A stretch of DNA of 64,000 nt from Eledone cirrhosa (taxonomy: Eukaryota; Mollusca; Cephalopoda; Octopoda; Eledonidae), in contig OZ024741.1 of assembly GCA_964016885.1 (NCBI GenBank), positions 412,694,749 through 412,758,748 of the forward strand, written 5' to 3'. This document shows positions 24,901-39,086 of this stretch, piece by piece. Below the pieces are notes generated by a model, which was not told the origin of the DNA, ran no database searches, and was given only the letters and a program-made list of their open reading frames with translations. The translations under genes and the position numbers were made by a program. Position 1 is the stretch's first letter; each line of letters opens with the position of its first letter.

Positions 24901-26877
24901 GGACTGAAGCAACATGAAGTAAAGTGTCTTGTTCTAGGACACAATGGACTGGAACAACATGAAATAAAGTGTCTTGCTCAAGATCAAAGTGGACTGGAGC
25001 AACATGAAGTAAAGTGTCTTGCTCAAGGACACAGTGGACTGCACCAACACGAAGTAAGGTGTCTTGCTCAAGGACACAGTGGACTGAAGCAACATGAAGT
25101 AAAGTGTCTTGATCAAGGACACAATGGATTGGAACAACATGAAATAAAGTGTCTTGCTCAAGAACACAGTAAACTGGAGCAACATGAAGTAAAATGTCTT
25201 GCTCAAGGACACAGTGGACTGGAACAACACGAAGTAAGGTGTCTTGCTCAAGGACACAGTGGACCGGAGCAACATGAAATTAAGTGTCTTGCACAAGGAC
25301 ACAGTGGACTGGAACAAGATGAAATAAAGTGTCTTGCTCAAGGACACAATGGACTGAAGCAACATAAATTAAAGTGTCTCGCTCAAGGACACAGTGGACT
25401 GGAGCAACATGAAATAAAGTGTCTTGCTCAAAGACACAGTGGACTGGAACAACATGAAATAAAGTGTCTTGCTCAAGAACACAGTGAACTGGAGCAACAT
25501 GACGTAAAGTGTCCTACTTAAGGACACAGTGGACTGGAGCAACATGAAGTAAAGTGTCTTGCTCAAGGACACAGTGGACTGGAGCAACATGAAGTAAAGT
25601 GTCTTGCTCAAGGACACAGTGGACTGGAACAACATGAAATAGACTGTCTTGCTCAAGGACACAGTGGACGGGAGCAACATGAAGTAAAGTGTCTTGCGCA
25701 AGGACACAGTGTACTGGAGCAACATGAAATAAATTGTCTTGCTCAAGGACAGAGTGGACTGGAGCAGCATGCAATAGAGGGTCTTGCTCAAGGGCACAGT
25801 GAACCGGAGCAACATGAAATAAAGTGTCTTGCTCAAGGACACAGTGGACTGGAGCAATGTAAAATAAAGTGACTGGCTGAATATCACAGTGGACTAGAGC
25901 AATGTGAAATAGAGTGTCTTGCTCACGGGCACAGAGAACTGGAGCCACATAAAGTAAAGTGTCTTGTTGAGGGTCACAGTGGACTAGGGCAATGTGAAAT
26001 AAAGTGTCTTGCTGAAGGACACTGTGGACTAGAGCAATATGAAATAAAGTGTCTTGCTGAAGGACACAATGGACTGGAGCAACCTGAAATAAAGTGTCTT
26101 GCTCAAGGACACAGAGAACTGGAGCCACATGAAGTAAAGTGTCTTGCTCAAGGACACAGTGGACTGGAGCAATGTGAAGTAAAGTGTCTTGCTGAAGGAC
26201 ACAGTGGACTAGAGCAATGTGAAATAAAGTGTCTGTCTCAAGGACACAGTGGACTGGAGCAACCTGAAATGAAGTGTCTTGCTCAAGGACACAGAGAACT
26301 GGAGCCACATAAAGTAAAGTGTCTTGCTCAAGGACACAGTGGACTGGAGCAATGTGAAGTAAAGTGTCTTGCTCAAGGACACAGTGGACTGCACCAACAC
26401 GAAGTAAGGTGTCTTGCTCAAGGACACAGTGGACTGGAGCAACATGAAATAAAGTGTCTTGCTCAAGAACACAGTGATCTGGAACACATGCAATAAGGTG
26501 TCTTGCACAAGGACACAGTGGCCTGGAACAACATGAAGTAAAGTGTCTTGCTCAAGGACACAGTGGACTTGAGCAACATGAAGTAAAGTGTTTTGCTGAA
26601 GGTCACAGTGGACTGGAGCAACCTGAAATAACGTGTCTTGCTCAAGGACACAGAGAACTGGAGCCACATGAAGTAAAGTGTCTTGCTCAAGGACACAGAG
26701 AACTGGAGCCACATGAAGTAAAGTGTCTTGCTGAAGGACACAGTGGACTGGAGCAGCATGAAATAATGTGTCTTGCTCAAGGACAAAGTGGACTGGAGCA
26801 ACATGAAATAAAGTGTCTTGCTCATGGACACAGTGGACTTGAGTAACATGAAATAAAGTGTCTTGCACAAGGACACA
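12365..26877. repeat. ~7.2-kb higher-order duplication (12365-19552 and 19735-26877)
   Basis: The largest unit seen. Variant order is conserved at an offset of 7,370 bp up to about 13,490/20,860 and 7,325 bp afterwards; the change is one monomer lost from the second copy. Matching markers include AAATAAAGTGACTGGCTGAA (18539 and 25864), CACATGCAATAAGGTGTC (19160 and 26485) and ACAAGGTGTTTT (12651/20021 and 15211/22536). The copies are separated by only about 180 bp. Confidence 0.82.
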
Positions 26878-29263
26878 GTGCACTGGGCTAACATGATGTA
26901 AAGTGTCTTGCTCAAGGACACAGTGGACTGGAGCAACAGGAAATAAACTGTCTTGATCAAGGACACAGTGGACTGGAGCAACATGAAGTAAAGTGTCTTG
27001 GTCAAGGACACAGTGGACTGGAGCAACATGAAATAAAGTGTCTTGCTTAAGGACACAGTGTACTGGAGCAACATGAAATAAAGTGTCTTGCTTAAGGAGA
27101 CTGTGGACTGGAGCAACATGAAATAAAGTGTCTTGCTTAAGGAGACTGTGGACTGGAGCAACATGAAATAAAGTGTCTTGCTCAAGGACACAGTGCACTG
27201 GAGCAACATAAAGTAAAGTGTCTTGCTCAAGGACACAGTGGATTGGAGCAGCATGCAATATACTGTCGTGCTCAAGGACACAGTGGACTGGAGCAACATG
27301 AAGTAAACTGTCTTGCTGAAGGACACAGTGGACTGGAGCAACATGAAGTAAATAGTCTTGCTCAAGGACACAGTGGACTGGAACAACATGAAGTAAAGTG
27401 TATTGCTCAAGGACACAGTGGACTGCAGCAATGTGAAGTAAAGTGTCTTGCTGAAGGTCACAGTGGACTGGAGCAATGTGAAATAAAGTGTCTTACTCAA
27501 GGGCACAGTGAACTGTAACAACATGAAGTAAATGTCTTGCTCAAGGACACAGTGGACTGCACCAACACGAAGTAAGGTGTCTTGCCCAAGGACACAGTGG
27601 ACTGAAGCAACATGAAGTAAAGTGTCTTGTTCAAGGACACAATGGACTGGAACAACATGAAATAAAGTGTCTTGCTCAAGATCAAAGTGGACTGGAGCAA
27701 CATGAAGTAAAGTGTCTTGCTCAAGGACACAGTGGACTGCACCAACACGAAGTAAGGTGTCTTGCTCAAGGACACAGTGGACTGAAGCAACATGAAGTAA
27801 AGTGTCTTGATCAAGGACACAATGGACTGGAACAACATGAAATAAAGTGTCTTGCTCAAGAACACAGTAAACTGGAGCAACATGAAGTAAAATGTCTTGC
27901 TCAAGGACACAGTGGACTGGAACAACACGAAGTAAGGTGTCTTGCTCAAGGACACAGTGGACCGGAGCAACATGAAATTAAGTGTCTTGCACAAGGACAC
28001 AGTGGACTGGAACAAGATGAAATAAAGTGTCTTGCTCAAGGACACAATGGACTGAAGCAACATAAATTAAAGTGTCTCGCTCAAGGACACAGTGGACTGG
28101 AGCAACATGAAATAAAGTGTCTTGCTCAAAGACACAGTGGACTGGAACAACATGAAATAAAGTGTCTTGCTCAAGAACACAGTGAACTGGAGCAACATGA
28201 AGTAAAGTGTCCTACTTAAGGACACAGTGGACTGGAGCAACATGAAGTAAAGTGTCTTGCTCAAGGACACAGTGGACTGGAGCAACATGAAGTAAAGTGT
28301 CTTGCTCAAGGACACAGTGGACTGGAACAACATGAAATAGACTGTCTTGCTCAAGGACACAGTGGACGGGAGCAACATGAAGTAAAGTGTCTTGCGCAAG
28401 GACACAGTGTACTGGAGCAACATGAAATAAATTGTCTTGCTCAAGGACAGAGTGGACTGGAGCAGCATGCAATAGAGGGTCTTGCTCAAGGGCACAGTGA
28501 ACCGGAGCAACATGAAATAAAGTGTCTTGCTCAAGGACACAGTGGACTGGAGCAATGTAAAATAAAGTGACTGGCTGAATATCACAGTGGACTAGAGCAA
28601 TGTGAAATAGAGTGTCTTGCTCACGGGCACAGAGAACTGGAGCCACATAAAGTAAAGTGTCTTGTTGAGGGTCACAGTGGACTAGGGCAATGTGAAATAA
28701 AGTGTCTTGCTGAAGGACACTGTGGACTAGAGCAATATGAAATAAAGTGTCTTGCTGAAGGACACAATGGACTGGAGCAACCTGAAATAAAGTGTCTTGC
28801 TCAAGGACACAGAGAACTGGAGCCACATGAAGTAAAGTGTCTTGCTCAAGGACACAGTGGACTGGAGCAATGTGAAGTAAAGTGTCTTGCTGAAGGACAC
28901 AGTGGACTAGAGCAATGTGAAATAAAGTGTCTGTCTCAAGGACACAGTGGACTGGAGCAACCTGAAATGAAGTGTCTTGCTCAAGGACACAGAGAACTGG
29001 AGCCACATAAAGTAAAGTGTCTTGCTCAAGGACACAGTGGACTGGAGCAATGTGAAGTAAAGTGTCTTGCTCAAGGACACAGTGGACTGCACCAACACGA
29101 TGTAAGGTGTCTTGCTCAAGGACACAGTGGACTGGAGCAACATGAAATAAAGTGTCTTGCTCAAGAACACAGTGATCTGGAACACATGCAATAAGGTGTC
29201 TTGCACAAGGACACAGTGGCCTGGAACAACATGAAGTAAAGTGTCTTGCTCAAGGACACAGTG
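24498..29263. repeat. Higher-order pair, offset 2,698 bp (24498-26565 and 27196-29263)
   Basis: The segment from the GCATGCAATATACTGTCG monomer to just past the CACATGCAATAAGG marker is repeated 2,698 bp downstream. Beyond about 29,263 the second copy lacks two monomers and then resembles the 19,550-19,830 region instead, which suggests a mosaic origin by unequal exchange. Confidence 0.78.
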
Positions 29264-30007
29264 GACTGGAGCAATATGAAGTAAAGTGTTTTGCTCAAGG
29301 ACACAGAGAACTGGAGCCACATGAAGTAAAGTGTCTTGCTGAAGGACACAGTGGACTGGAGCAGCATGAAATAATGTGTCTTGCTCAAGGACAAAGTGGA
29401 CTGGAGCAACATGAAATAAAGTGTCTTGCTCATGGACACAGTGGACTTGAGTAACATGAAATAAAGTGTCTTGCACAAGGACACAGTGGACTGGTGCAGC
29501 ATGATATAAAGTGTCTTGCTCAAGGACAGAGTGGACTGGGCTAACATGATGTAAAGTGTCTTGCTCCAGGATACAGTGGACTGGAGCAACAGGAAATAAA
29601 CTGTCTTGCTAAAGGGCACAGTGGACTGGAGCAACATGAAGTAAAGTGTCTTGCTCAAGGACACAGTGGATTGGAGCAACATGAAGTAAAGTGTCTTGCT
29701 CAAGGAACACAGTAGACTGGAGCAACATGAAGTAAAGTGTCTTGCACATGGACACGGTGGACTGGAGCAACATGAAGTAAAGTGTCTTTCTCAAGGACAC
29801 ACTGGACTAGGGTATCTTGAAGTAAAGTGTCTTGCTCAAGAACACAGTGGACTGGAGTAGCATGAAATAAAGTGTCTTGCTCAAGGACACAGTGGACTGG
29901 AGCAACATGAAGTAGAGTGTCTTGCTGAAGGTCACAGTGGACTGGAACAATGTGAAATAAATTGTCTTGCTTAAGGACACAGAGAATTGGAGCAACATGA
30001 AGTAAAC

Positions 30008-33000
30008 TGTCTTGCTCAAGAACACAGTTGACTAGAGCAATGTGAACTAAAGTGTCTTACTCAAGGGCACGGAGAACTGGAACCACATGAAGTAAAGTGT
30101 CTTGCTGAAGGACACAGTGCATTGGAGGAGCATGACATAAAGTGTCTTGCTCAAGGACACAGTGGACAGAAGCAGCATGAAATAAAGTGTCTTGCTCAAG
30201 GACACAGTGCACTGGGCTAACATGATGTAAAGTGTCTTGCTCAAGGACACAGTGGACTGGAGCAACAGGAAATAAACTGTCTTGATCAAGGACACAGTGG
30301 ACTGGAGCAACATGAAGTAAAGTGTCTTGGTCAAGGACACAGTGGACTGGAGCAACATGAAATAAAGTGTCTTGCTTAAGGACACAGTGTACTGGAGCAA
30401 CATGAAATAAAGTGTCTTGCTTAAGGAGACTGTGGACTGGAGCAACATGAAATAAAGTGTCTTGCTTAAGGAGACTGTGGACTGGAGCAACATGAAATAA
30501 AGTGTCTTGCTCAAGGACACAGTGCACTGGAGCAACATGAAATAGACTGTCTTGCTCAAGGACACAGTGGACTGGAGCAACATGAAGTAAAGTGTCTTGC
30601 TCAAGGACAGAGTGGACTGGAGCAATATGAAGTAAAGTGTCTTGCACAAGGACACAGTGGACTGGAGCAACATGAAATAAATTGTCTTGCTCAAGGACAC
30701 AGTGGACTGGAGCAGCATGCAATAGAGGGTCTTGCTCAAGGGCACAGTGAACCGGAGCAACATGAAATAAAGTGTCTTGCTCAAGGACACAATGGACTGG
30801 AGCAATAGTAAAATAAAGTGACTGGCTGAATATCACAGTGGACTAGAGCAATGTGAAATAGAGTGTCTTGCTCACGAGCACAGAGAACTGGAGCCACATG
30901 AAGTAAAGTGTCTTGTTGAGGGTCACAGTGGACTAGAGCAATGTGAAATAAAGTGTCTTGCTGAAGGACACAATGGACTGGAGCAACCTGAAATAAAATG
31001 TCTTGCTCAAGGACACAGAGAACTGGAGCCACATGAAGTAAAGTGTCTTGCTCAAGGACACAGTGGACTGGGGTAACATGAAATAAGTGTCTTGCTCAAG
31101 GAACACAGTGGACTGGAGCAACATGAAGTAAAGTGTCTTGCACAAGGACACGGTGGACTGGAGCAACATGAAGTAAAGTGTCTTTCTCAAGGACACACTG
31201 GACTAGGGTATCTTGAAGTAAAGTGTCGTGCTCAAGAACACAGTGGACTGGAGTAGCATGAAATAAAGTGTCTTGCTCAAGGACACAGTGGACTGGAGCA
31301 ACATGAAATAAAGTGTCTTGCTCAAGGACACGGTAGACTGGAGCAACATGAAGTAAAGTGTCTTGCTCAAGGACACAGTGGACTGGAGCAATGTGAAATA
31401 AAGTGTTTTGCTGAAGGACACAGTAAACTGGAGCAACATGAAATAAAGTGTCTAGCTCAAGGACACAGTGGACTGGAGCAACATGAAGTAAAGTGTCATG
31501 CTCAAGGAGACAGTGGACAGGAGTAACATGAAGTAAAGTGTCTTTCTCAAGGACACAGTGGACTGGGGTAACATGAAGTAAAGTGTCTTGCTCAAGGACA
31601 CAGTGGACTGGAGTAATGTGAAATAAAGTGTCTTGCTGAAGGTTACAGTGGACGGGAGCAATGTGAAGTAAATTCTCTTGCTTAAGGACACAGAGAACTG
31701 GAGCAACATGAAATAAAGTGTCTTGCTCAAGGACACAGTGGACTGGAGCAACATGAAGTAAAGTGTCTGGCTCAAGGACACAGTGTACTGGAGCTGCATG
31801 AAATAAAGTGTCTTGCTCAAGGACACAGTGGACTGGGGTAACATGAAGTAAAGTGTCTTACTCAAGAACATAGTCGCCTGGAGCAGTGTGAAGTAAAGTG
31901 TCTGGCTCAAGGACAGAGAGAACTGGAGCAACATGAAGTAAAGTGTCTTGCTCAAGGACACAGTGGACTGGAGCAACATGAAGTAAAGTGTCTTGCTCAA
32001 GGACACAGTGGATTGGAGCAGCATGCAATATACTGTCGTGCTCAAGGACACAGTGGACTGGAGCAACATGAAGTAAACTGTCTTGCTGAAGGACACAGTG
32101 GACTGGAGCAACATGAAGTAAATAGTCTTGCTCAAGGACACAGTGGACTGGAACAACATGAAGTAAAGTGTCTTGCTCAAGGACACAGTGGACTGCAGCA
32201 ATGTGAAGTAAAGTGTCTTGCTGAAGGTCACAGTGGACTGGAGCAATGTGAAATAAAGTGTCTTACTCAAGGGCACAGTGAACTGTAACATCATGAAGTA
32301 AAGTGTCTTGCTCAAGGACACAGTGGACTGGAGCAACATGAAGTAAAGTGTCTTGTTCAAGGACACAGTGGACTGGAGCAACATGAAGTAAAGTGTCTTG
32401 CTCAAGGACACAGTGAACTGGAACACATGAAATAAAGTACTTGCACAAGGACACAGTGGAGAGAAATAACATGAAATAAAGTGTCTTGCTCAAGGACACA
32501 ATAAACTGGAGCAACATGAAATAAAGAGTCTTGCTCAAGGACACAGTGGACTGGAGGAACATGAAGTAAAGTGTCTTGCTCAAGGACACAGTGGACTGGA
32601 ACAACATGAAATAGACTGCCTTGCTCAAGGACACAGTGGACGGGAGCAACATGAAATAAAGTGTCTTGCTCAAGGACACAGTGAACTGTAACACATGAAA
32701 TAAAGTGTCTTGCACAAGGACACAGTGGACTGGAACAACATGAAATAAAGTGTCTTGCTCAAGGACACAGTGGACTGAAGCAACATGAAGAAAAGTGTCT
32801 CGCTCAAGGACACAGTGGATTGGAGCAACATGAAGTAAAGTGTCTTGCTCAAGGACACAGTGGACTGGAGCAACATGAAATAAAGTGTCATGCTCAAGGA
32901 CACAGTGGACTGGAACAACGTGAAATAAAGTGTCTTGCTCAAGAACACAGTGAATTGGAGCAACATGAAGTAAAGTGTCTTGCTCAAGGACACAGTGGAC

Positions 33001-36000
33001 TGGAGCAACATGAAGTAAAGTGTCTTGTTCAAGGACACAGTGGACTGGAGCAACATGAAGTAAAGTGTCTTGCTCAAGGACACAGTGAACTGGAACACAT
33101 GAAATAAAGTACTTGCACAAGGACACAGTGGAGAGAAATAACATGAAATAAAGTGTCTTGCTCAAGGACACAATAAACTGGAGCAACATGAAATAAAGAG
33201 TCTTGCTCAAGGACACAGTAGACTGGAGCAACATGAAGTAAAGTGTCTTGCTCAAGAACACAGTTGACTAGAGCAATGTGAACTAAAGTGTCTTACTCAA
33301 GGGCACGGAGAACTGGAACCACATGAAGTAAAGTGTCTTGCTGAAGGACACAGTGCATTGGAGGAGCATGACATAAAGTGTCTTGCTCAAGGACACAGTG
33401 GACAGAAGCAGCATGAAATAAAGTGTCTTGCTCAAGGACACAGTGCACTGGGCTAACATGATGTAAAGTGTCTTGCTCAAGGACACAGTGGACTGGAGCA
33501 ACAGGAAATAAACTGTCTTGATCAAGGACACAGTGGACTGGAGCAACATGAAGTAAAGTGTCTTGGTCAAGGACACAGTGGACTGGAGCAACATGAAATA
33601 AAGTGTCTTGCTTAAGGACACAGTGTACTGGAGCAACATGAAATAAAGTGTCTTGCTTAAGGAGACTGTGGACTGGAGCAACATGAAATAAAGTGTCTTG
33701 CTTAAGGAGACTGTGGACTGGAGCAACATGAAATAAAGTGTCTTGCTCAAGGACACAGTGCACTGGAGCAACATGAAATAGACTGTCTTGCTCAAGGACA
33801 CAGTGGACTGGAGCAACATGAAGTAAAGTGTCTTGCTCAAGGACAGAGTGGACTGGAGCAATATGAAGTAAAGTGTCTTGCACAAGGACACAGTGGACTG
33901 GAGCAACATGAAATAAATTGTCTTGCTCAAGGACACAGTGGACTGGAGCAGCATGCAATAGAGGGTCTTGCTCAAGGGCACAGTGAACCGGAGCAACATG
34001 AAATAAAGTGTCTTGCTCAAGGACACAATGGACTGGAGCAATAGTAAAATAAAGTGACTGGCTGAATATCACAGTGGACTAGAGCAATGTGAAATAGAGT
34101 GTCTTGCTCACGAGCACAGAGAACTGGAGCCACATGAAGTAAAGTGTCTTGTTGAGGGTCACAGTGGACTAGAGCAATGTGAAATAAAGTGTCTTGCTGA
34201 AGGACACAATGGACTGGAGCAACCTGAAATAAAATGTCTTGCTCAAGGACACAGAGAACTGGAGCCACATGAAGTAAAGTGTCTTGCTCAAGGACACAGT
34301 GGACTGGGGTAACATGAAATAAGTGTCTTGCTCAAGGAACACAGTGGACTGGAGCAACATGAAGTAAAGTGTCTTGCACAAGGACACGGTGGACTGGAGC
34401 AACATGAAGTAAAGTGTCTTTCTCAAGGACACACTGGACTAGGGTATCTTGAAGTAAAGTGTCGTGCTCAAGAACACAGTGGACTGGAGTAGCATGAAAT
34501 AAAGTGTCTTGCTCAAGGACACAGTGGACTGGAGCAACATGAAATAAAGTGTCTTGCTCAAGGACACGGTAGACTGGAGCAACATGAAGTAAAGTGTCTT
34601 GCTCAAGGACACAGTGGACTGGAGCAATGTGAAATAAAGTGTTTTGCTGAAGGACACAGTAAACTGGAGCAACATGAAATAAAGTGTCTAGCTCAAGGAC
34701 ACAGTGGACTGGAGCAACATGAAGTAAAGTGTCATGCTCAAGGAGACAGTGGACAGGAGTAACATGAAGTAAAGTGTCTTTCTCAAGGACACAGTGGACT
34801 GGGGTAACATGAAGTAAAGTGTCTTGCTCAAGGACACAGTGGACTGGAGTAATGTGAAATAAAGTGTCTTGCTGAAGGTTACAGTGGACGGGAGCAATGT
34901 GAAGTAAATTCTCTTGCTTAAGGACACAGAGAACTGGAGCAACATGAAATAAAGTGTCTTGCTCAAGGACACAGTGGACTGGAGCAACATGAAGTAAAGT
35001 GTCTGGCTCAAGGACACAGTGTACTGGAGCTGCATGAAATAAAGTGTCTTGCTCAAGGACACAGTGGACTGGGGTAACATGAAGTAAAGTGTCTTACTCA
35101 AGAACATAGTCGCCTGGAGCAGTGTGAAGTAAAGTGTCTGGCTCAAGGACAGAGAGAACTGGAGCAACATGAAGTAAAGTGTCTTGCTCAAGGACACAGT
35201 GGACTGGAGCAACATGAAGTAAAGTGTCTTGCTCAAGGACACAGTGGATTGGAGCAGCATGCAATATACTGTCGTGCTCAAGGACACAGTGGACTGGAGC
35301 AACATGAAGTAAACTGTCTTGCTGAAGGACACAGTGGACTGGAGCAACATGAAGTAAATAGTCTTGCTCAAGGACACAGTGGACTGGAACAACATGAAGT
35401 AAAGTGTCTTGCTCAAGGACACAGTGGACTGCAGCAATGTGAAGTAAAGTGTCTTGCTGAAGGTCACAGTGGACTGGAGCAATGTGAAATAAAGTGTCTT
35501 ACTCAAGGGCACAGTGAACTGTAACATCATGAAGTAAAGTGTCTTGCTCAAGGACACAGTGGACTGGAGCAACATGAAGTAAAGTGTCTTGTTCAAGGAC
35601 ACAGTGGACTGGAGCAACATGAAGTAAAGTGTCTTGCTCAAGGACACAGTGAACTGGAACACATGAAATAAAGTACTTGCACAAGGACACAGTGGAGAGA
35701 AATAACATGAAATAAAGTGTCTTGCTCAAGGACACAATAAACTGGAGCAACATGAAATAAAGAGTCTTGCTCAAGGACACAGTGGACTGGAGGAACATGA
35801 AGTAAAGTGTCTTGCTCAAGGACACAGTGGACTGGAACAACATGAAATAGACTGCCTTGCTCAAGGACACAGTGGACGGGAGCAACATGAAATAAAGTGT
35901 CTTGCTCAAGGACACAGTGAACTGTAACACATGAAATAAAGTGTCTTGCACAAGGACACAGTGGACTGGAACAACATGAAATAAAGTGTCTTGCTCAAGG

Positions 36001-36479
36001 ACACAGTGGACTGAAGCAACATGAAGAAAAGTGTCTCGCTCAAGGACACAGTGGATTGGAGCAACATGAAGTAAAGTGTCTTGCTCAAGGACACAGTGGA
36101 CTGGAGCAACATGAAATAAAGTGTCATGCTCAAGGACACAGTGGACTGGAACAACGTGAAATAAAGTGTCTTGCTCAAGAACACAGTGAATTGGAGCAAC
36201 ATGAAGTAAAGTGTCTTGCTCAAGGACACAGTGGACTGGAGCAACATGAAGTAAAGTGTCTTGTTCAAGGACACAGTGGACTGGAGCAACATGAAGTAAA
36301 GTGTCTTGCTCAAGGACACAGTGAACTGGAACACATGAAATAAAGTACTTGCACAAGGACACAGTGGAGAGAAATAACATGAAATAAAGTGTCTTGCTCA
36401 AGGACACAATAAACTGGAGCAACATGAAATAAAGAGTCTTGCTCAAGGACACAGTAGACTGGAGCAACATGAAGTAAAG
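30008..36479. repeat. Exact tandem duplication, 3,236-bp unit (30008-33243, 33244-36479)
   Basis: Two directly adjacent units in the same order. All translated stretches compared over them match residue for residue (for example 31452-32426 against 34688-35662, and 30057-30836 against 33293-34072). The junction falls at CTTGCTCAAGAACACAGTTG. Such identity over 3.2 kb means a very recent duplication or an assembly duplication. Confidence 0.85.
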
Positions 36480-39086
36480 TGTCTTGCTCAAGGACACAGT
36501 GGACTGGAGCAATGTGAAACAAGGTGTTTTGCTGAAGGACACAGTAAACTGGAGCAACATGAAATAAAGTGTCTAGCTCAAGGACACAGTGGACTGGAGC
36601 AACATGAAGTAAAGTGTCTTGCTCAAGGAGACAGTGGACAGGAGTAACATGAAGTAAAGTGTCTAGCTCAAGGACACAGTGGACTGGAGCAACATGAAGT
36701 AAAGTGTCTTGCTCAAGGACACAGAGAACTGGAGCCACATGAAGTAAAGTGTCTTGCTCAAGGACACAGTGGACTGGGGTAACATGAAATAAAGTGTCTT
36801 GCTCAAGGAACACAGTGGACTGGAGCAACATGAAGTAAAGTGTCTTGCACAAGGACACGGTGGACTGGAGCAACATGAAGTAAAGTGTCTTTCTCAAGGA
36901 CACACTGGACTAGGGTATCTTGAAGTAAAGTGTCGTGCTCAAGAACACAGTGGACTGGAGTAGCATGAAATAAAGTGTCTTGCTCAAGGACACGGTAGAC
37001 TGGAGCAACATGAAGTAAAGTGTCTTGCTCAAGGACACAGTGGACTGGAGCAATGTGAAATAAAGTGTTTTGCTGAAGGACACAGTAAACTGGAGCAACA
37101 TGAAATAAAGTGTCTAGCTCAAGGACACAGTGGACTGGAGCAACATGAAGTAAAGTGTCATGCTCAAGGAGACAGTGGACAGGAGTAACATGAAGTAAAG
37201 TGTCTTTCTCAAGGACACAGTGGACTGGGGTAACATGAAGTAAAGTGTCTTGCTCAAGGACACAGTGGACTGGAGTAATGTGAAGTAAAGTGTCTTGCTG
37301 AAGGTTACAGTGGACGGGAGCAATGTGAAGTAAATTCTCTTGCTTAAGGACACAGAGAACTGGAGCAACATGAAATAAAGTGTCTTGCTCAAGGACACAG
37401 TGGACTGGAGCAACATGAAGTAAAGTGTCTGGCTCAAGGACACAGTGTACTGGAGCTGCATGAAATAAAGTGTCTTGCTCAAGGACACAGTGGACTGGGG
37501 TAACATGAAGTAAAGTGTCTTACTCAAGAACATAGTCGCCTGGAGCAGTGTGAAGTAAAGTGTCTGGCTCAAGGACAGAGAGAACTGGAGCAACATGAAG
37601 TAAAGTGTCTTGCTCAAGGACACAGTGGACTGGAGCAACATGAAGTAAAGTGTCTTGCTCAAGGACACAGTGGATTGGAGCAGCATGCAATATACTGTCG
37701 TGCTCAAGGACACAGTGGACTGGAGCAACATGAAGTAAACTGTCTTGCTGAAGGACACAGTGGACTGGAGCAACATGAAGTAAATAGTCTTGCTCAAGGA
37801 CACAGTGGACTGGAACAACATGAAGTAAAGTGTCTTGCTCAAGGACACAGTGGACTGCAGCAATGTGAAGTAAAGTGTCTTGCTGAAGGTCACAGTGGAC
37901 TGGAGCAATGTGAAATAAAGTGTCTTACTCAAGGGCACAGTGAACTGTAACATCATGAAGTAAAGTGTCTTGCTCAAGGACACAGTGGACTGGAGCAACA
38001 TGAAGTAAAGTGTCTTGTTCAAGGACACAGTGGACTGGAGCAACATGAAGTAAAGTGTCTTGCTCAAGGACACAGTGAACTGGAACACATGAAATAAAGT
38101 ACTTGCACAAGGACACAGTGGAGAGAAATAACATGAAATAAAGTGTCTTGCTCAAGGACACAATAAACTGGAGCAACATGAAATAAAGAGTCTTGCTCAA
38201 GGACACAGTGGACTGGAGGAACATGAAGTAAAGTGTCTTGCTCAAGGACACAGTGGACTGGAACAACATGAAATAGACTGCCTTGCTCAAGGACACAGTG
38301 GACGGGAGCAACATGAAATAAAGTGTCTTGCTCAAGGACACAGTGAACTGTAACACATGAAATAAAGTGTCTTGCACAAGGACACAGTGGACTGGAACAA
38401 CATGAAATAAAGTGTCTTGCTCAAGGACACAGTGGACTGAAGCAACATGAAGAAAAGTGTCTCGCTCAAGGACACAGTGGATTGGAGCAACATGAAGTAA
38501 AGTGTCTTGCTCAAGGACACAGTGGACTGGAGCAACATGAAATAAAGTGTCATGCTCAAGGACACAGTGGACTGGAACAACGTGAAATAAAGTGTCTTGC
38601 TCAAGAACACAGTGAATTGGAGCAACATGAAGTAAAGTGTCTTGCTCAAGGACACAGTGGACTGGAGCAACATGAAGTAAAGTGTCTTGTTCAAGGACAC
38701 AGTGGACTGGAGCAACATGAAGTAAAGTGTCTTGCTCAAGGACACAGTGAACTGGAACACATGAAATAAAGTACTTGCACAAGGACACAGTGGAGAGAAA
38801 TAACATGAAATAAAGTGTCTTGCTCAAGGACACAATAAACTGGAGCAACATGAAATAAAGAGTCTTGCTCAAGGACACAGTAGACTGGAGCAACATGAAG
38901 TAAAGTGTCTTGCTCAAGGACACAGTGGACTGGAGCAATGTGAAACAAGGTGTTTTGCTGAAGGACACAGTAAACTGGAGCAACATGAAATAAAGTGTCT
39001 AGCTCAAGGACACAGTGGACTGGAGCAACATGAAGTAAAGTGTCTTGCTCAAGGAGACAGTGGACAGGAGTAACATGAAGTAAAGT
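34535..39086. repeat. Higher-order pair, offset 2,426 bp (34535-36660 and 36961-39086)
   Basis: The block with the CATCATGAAGTAAAG variant (after GTGAACTGTAA), the GAGAGAAATAACATG monomers and the ACAAGGTGTTTT marker recurs 2,426 bp downstream. The second unit of the 3,236-bp duplication therefore also contributed to this one. Confidence 0.8.
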
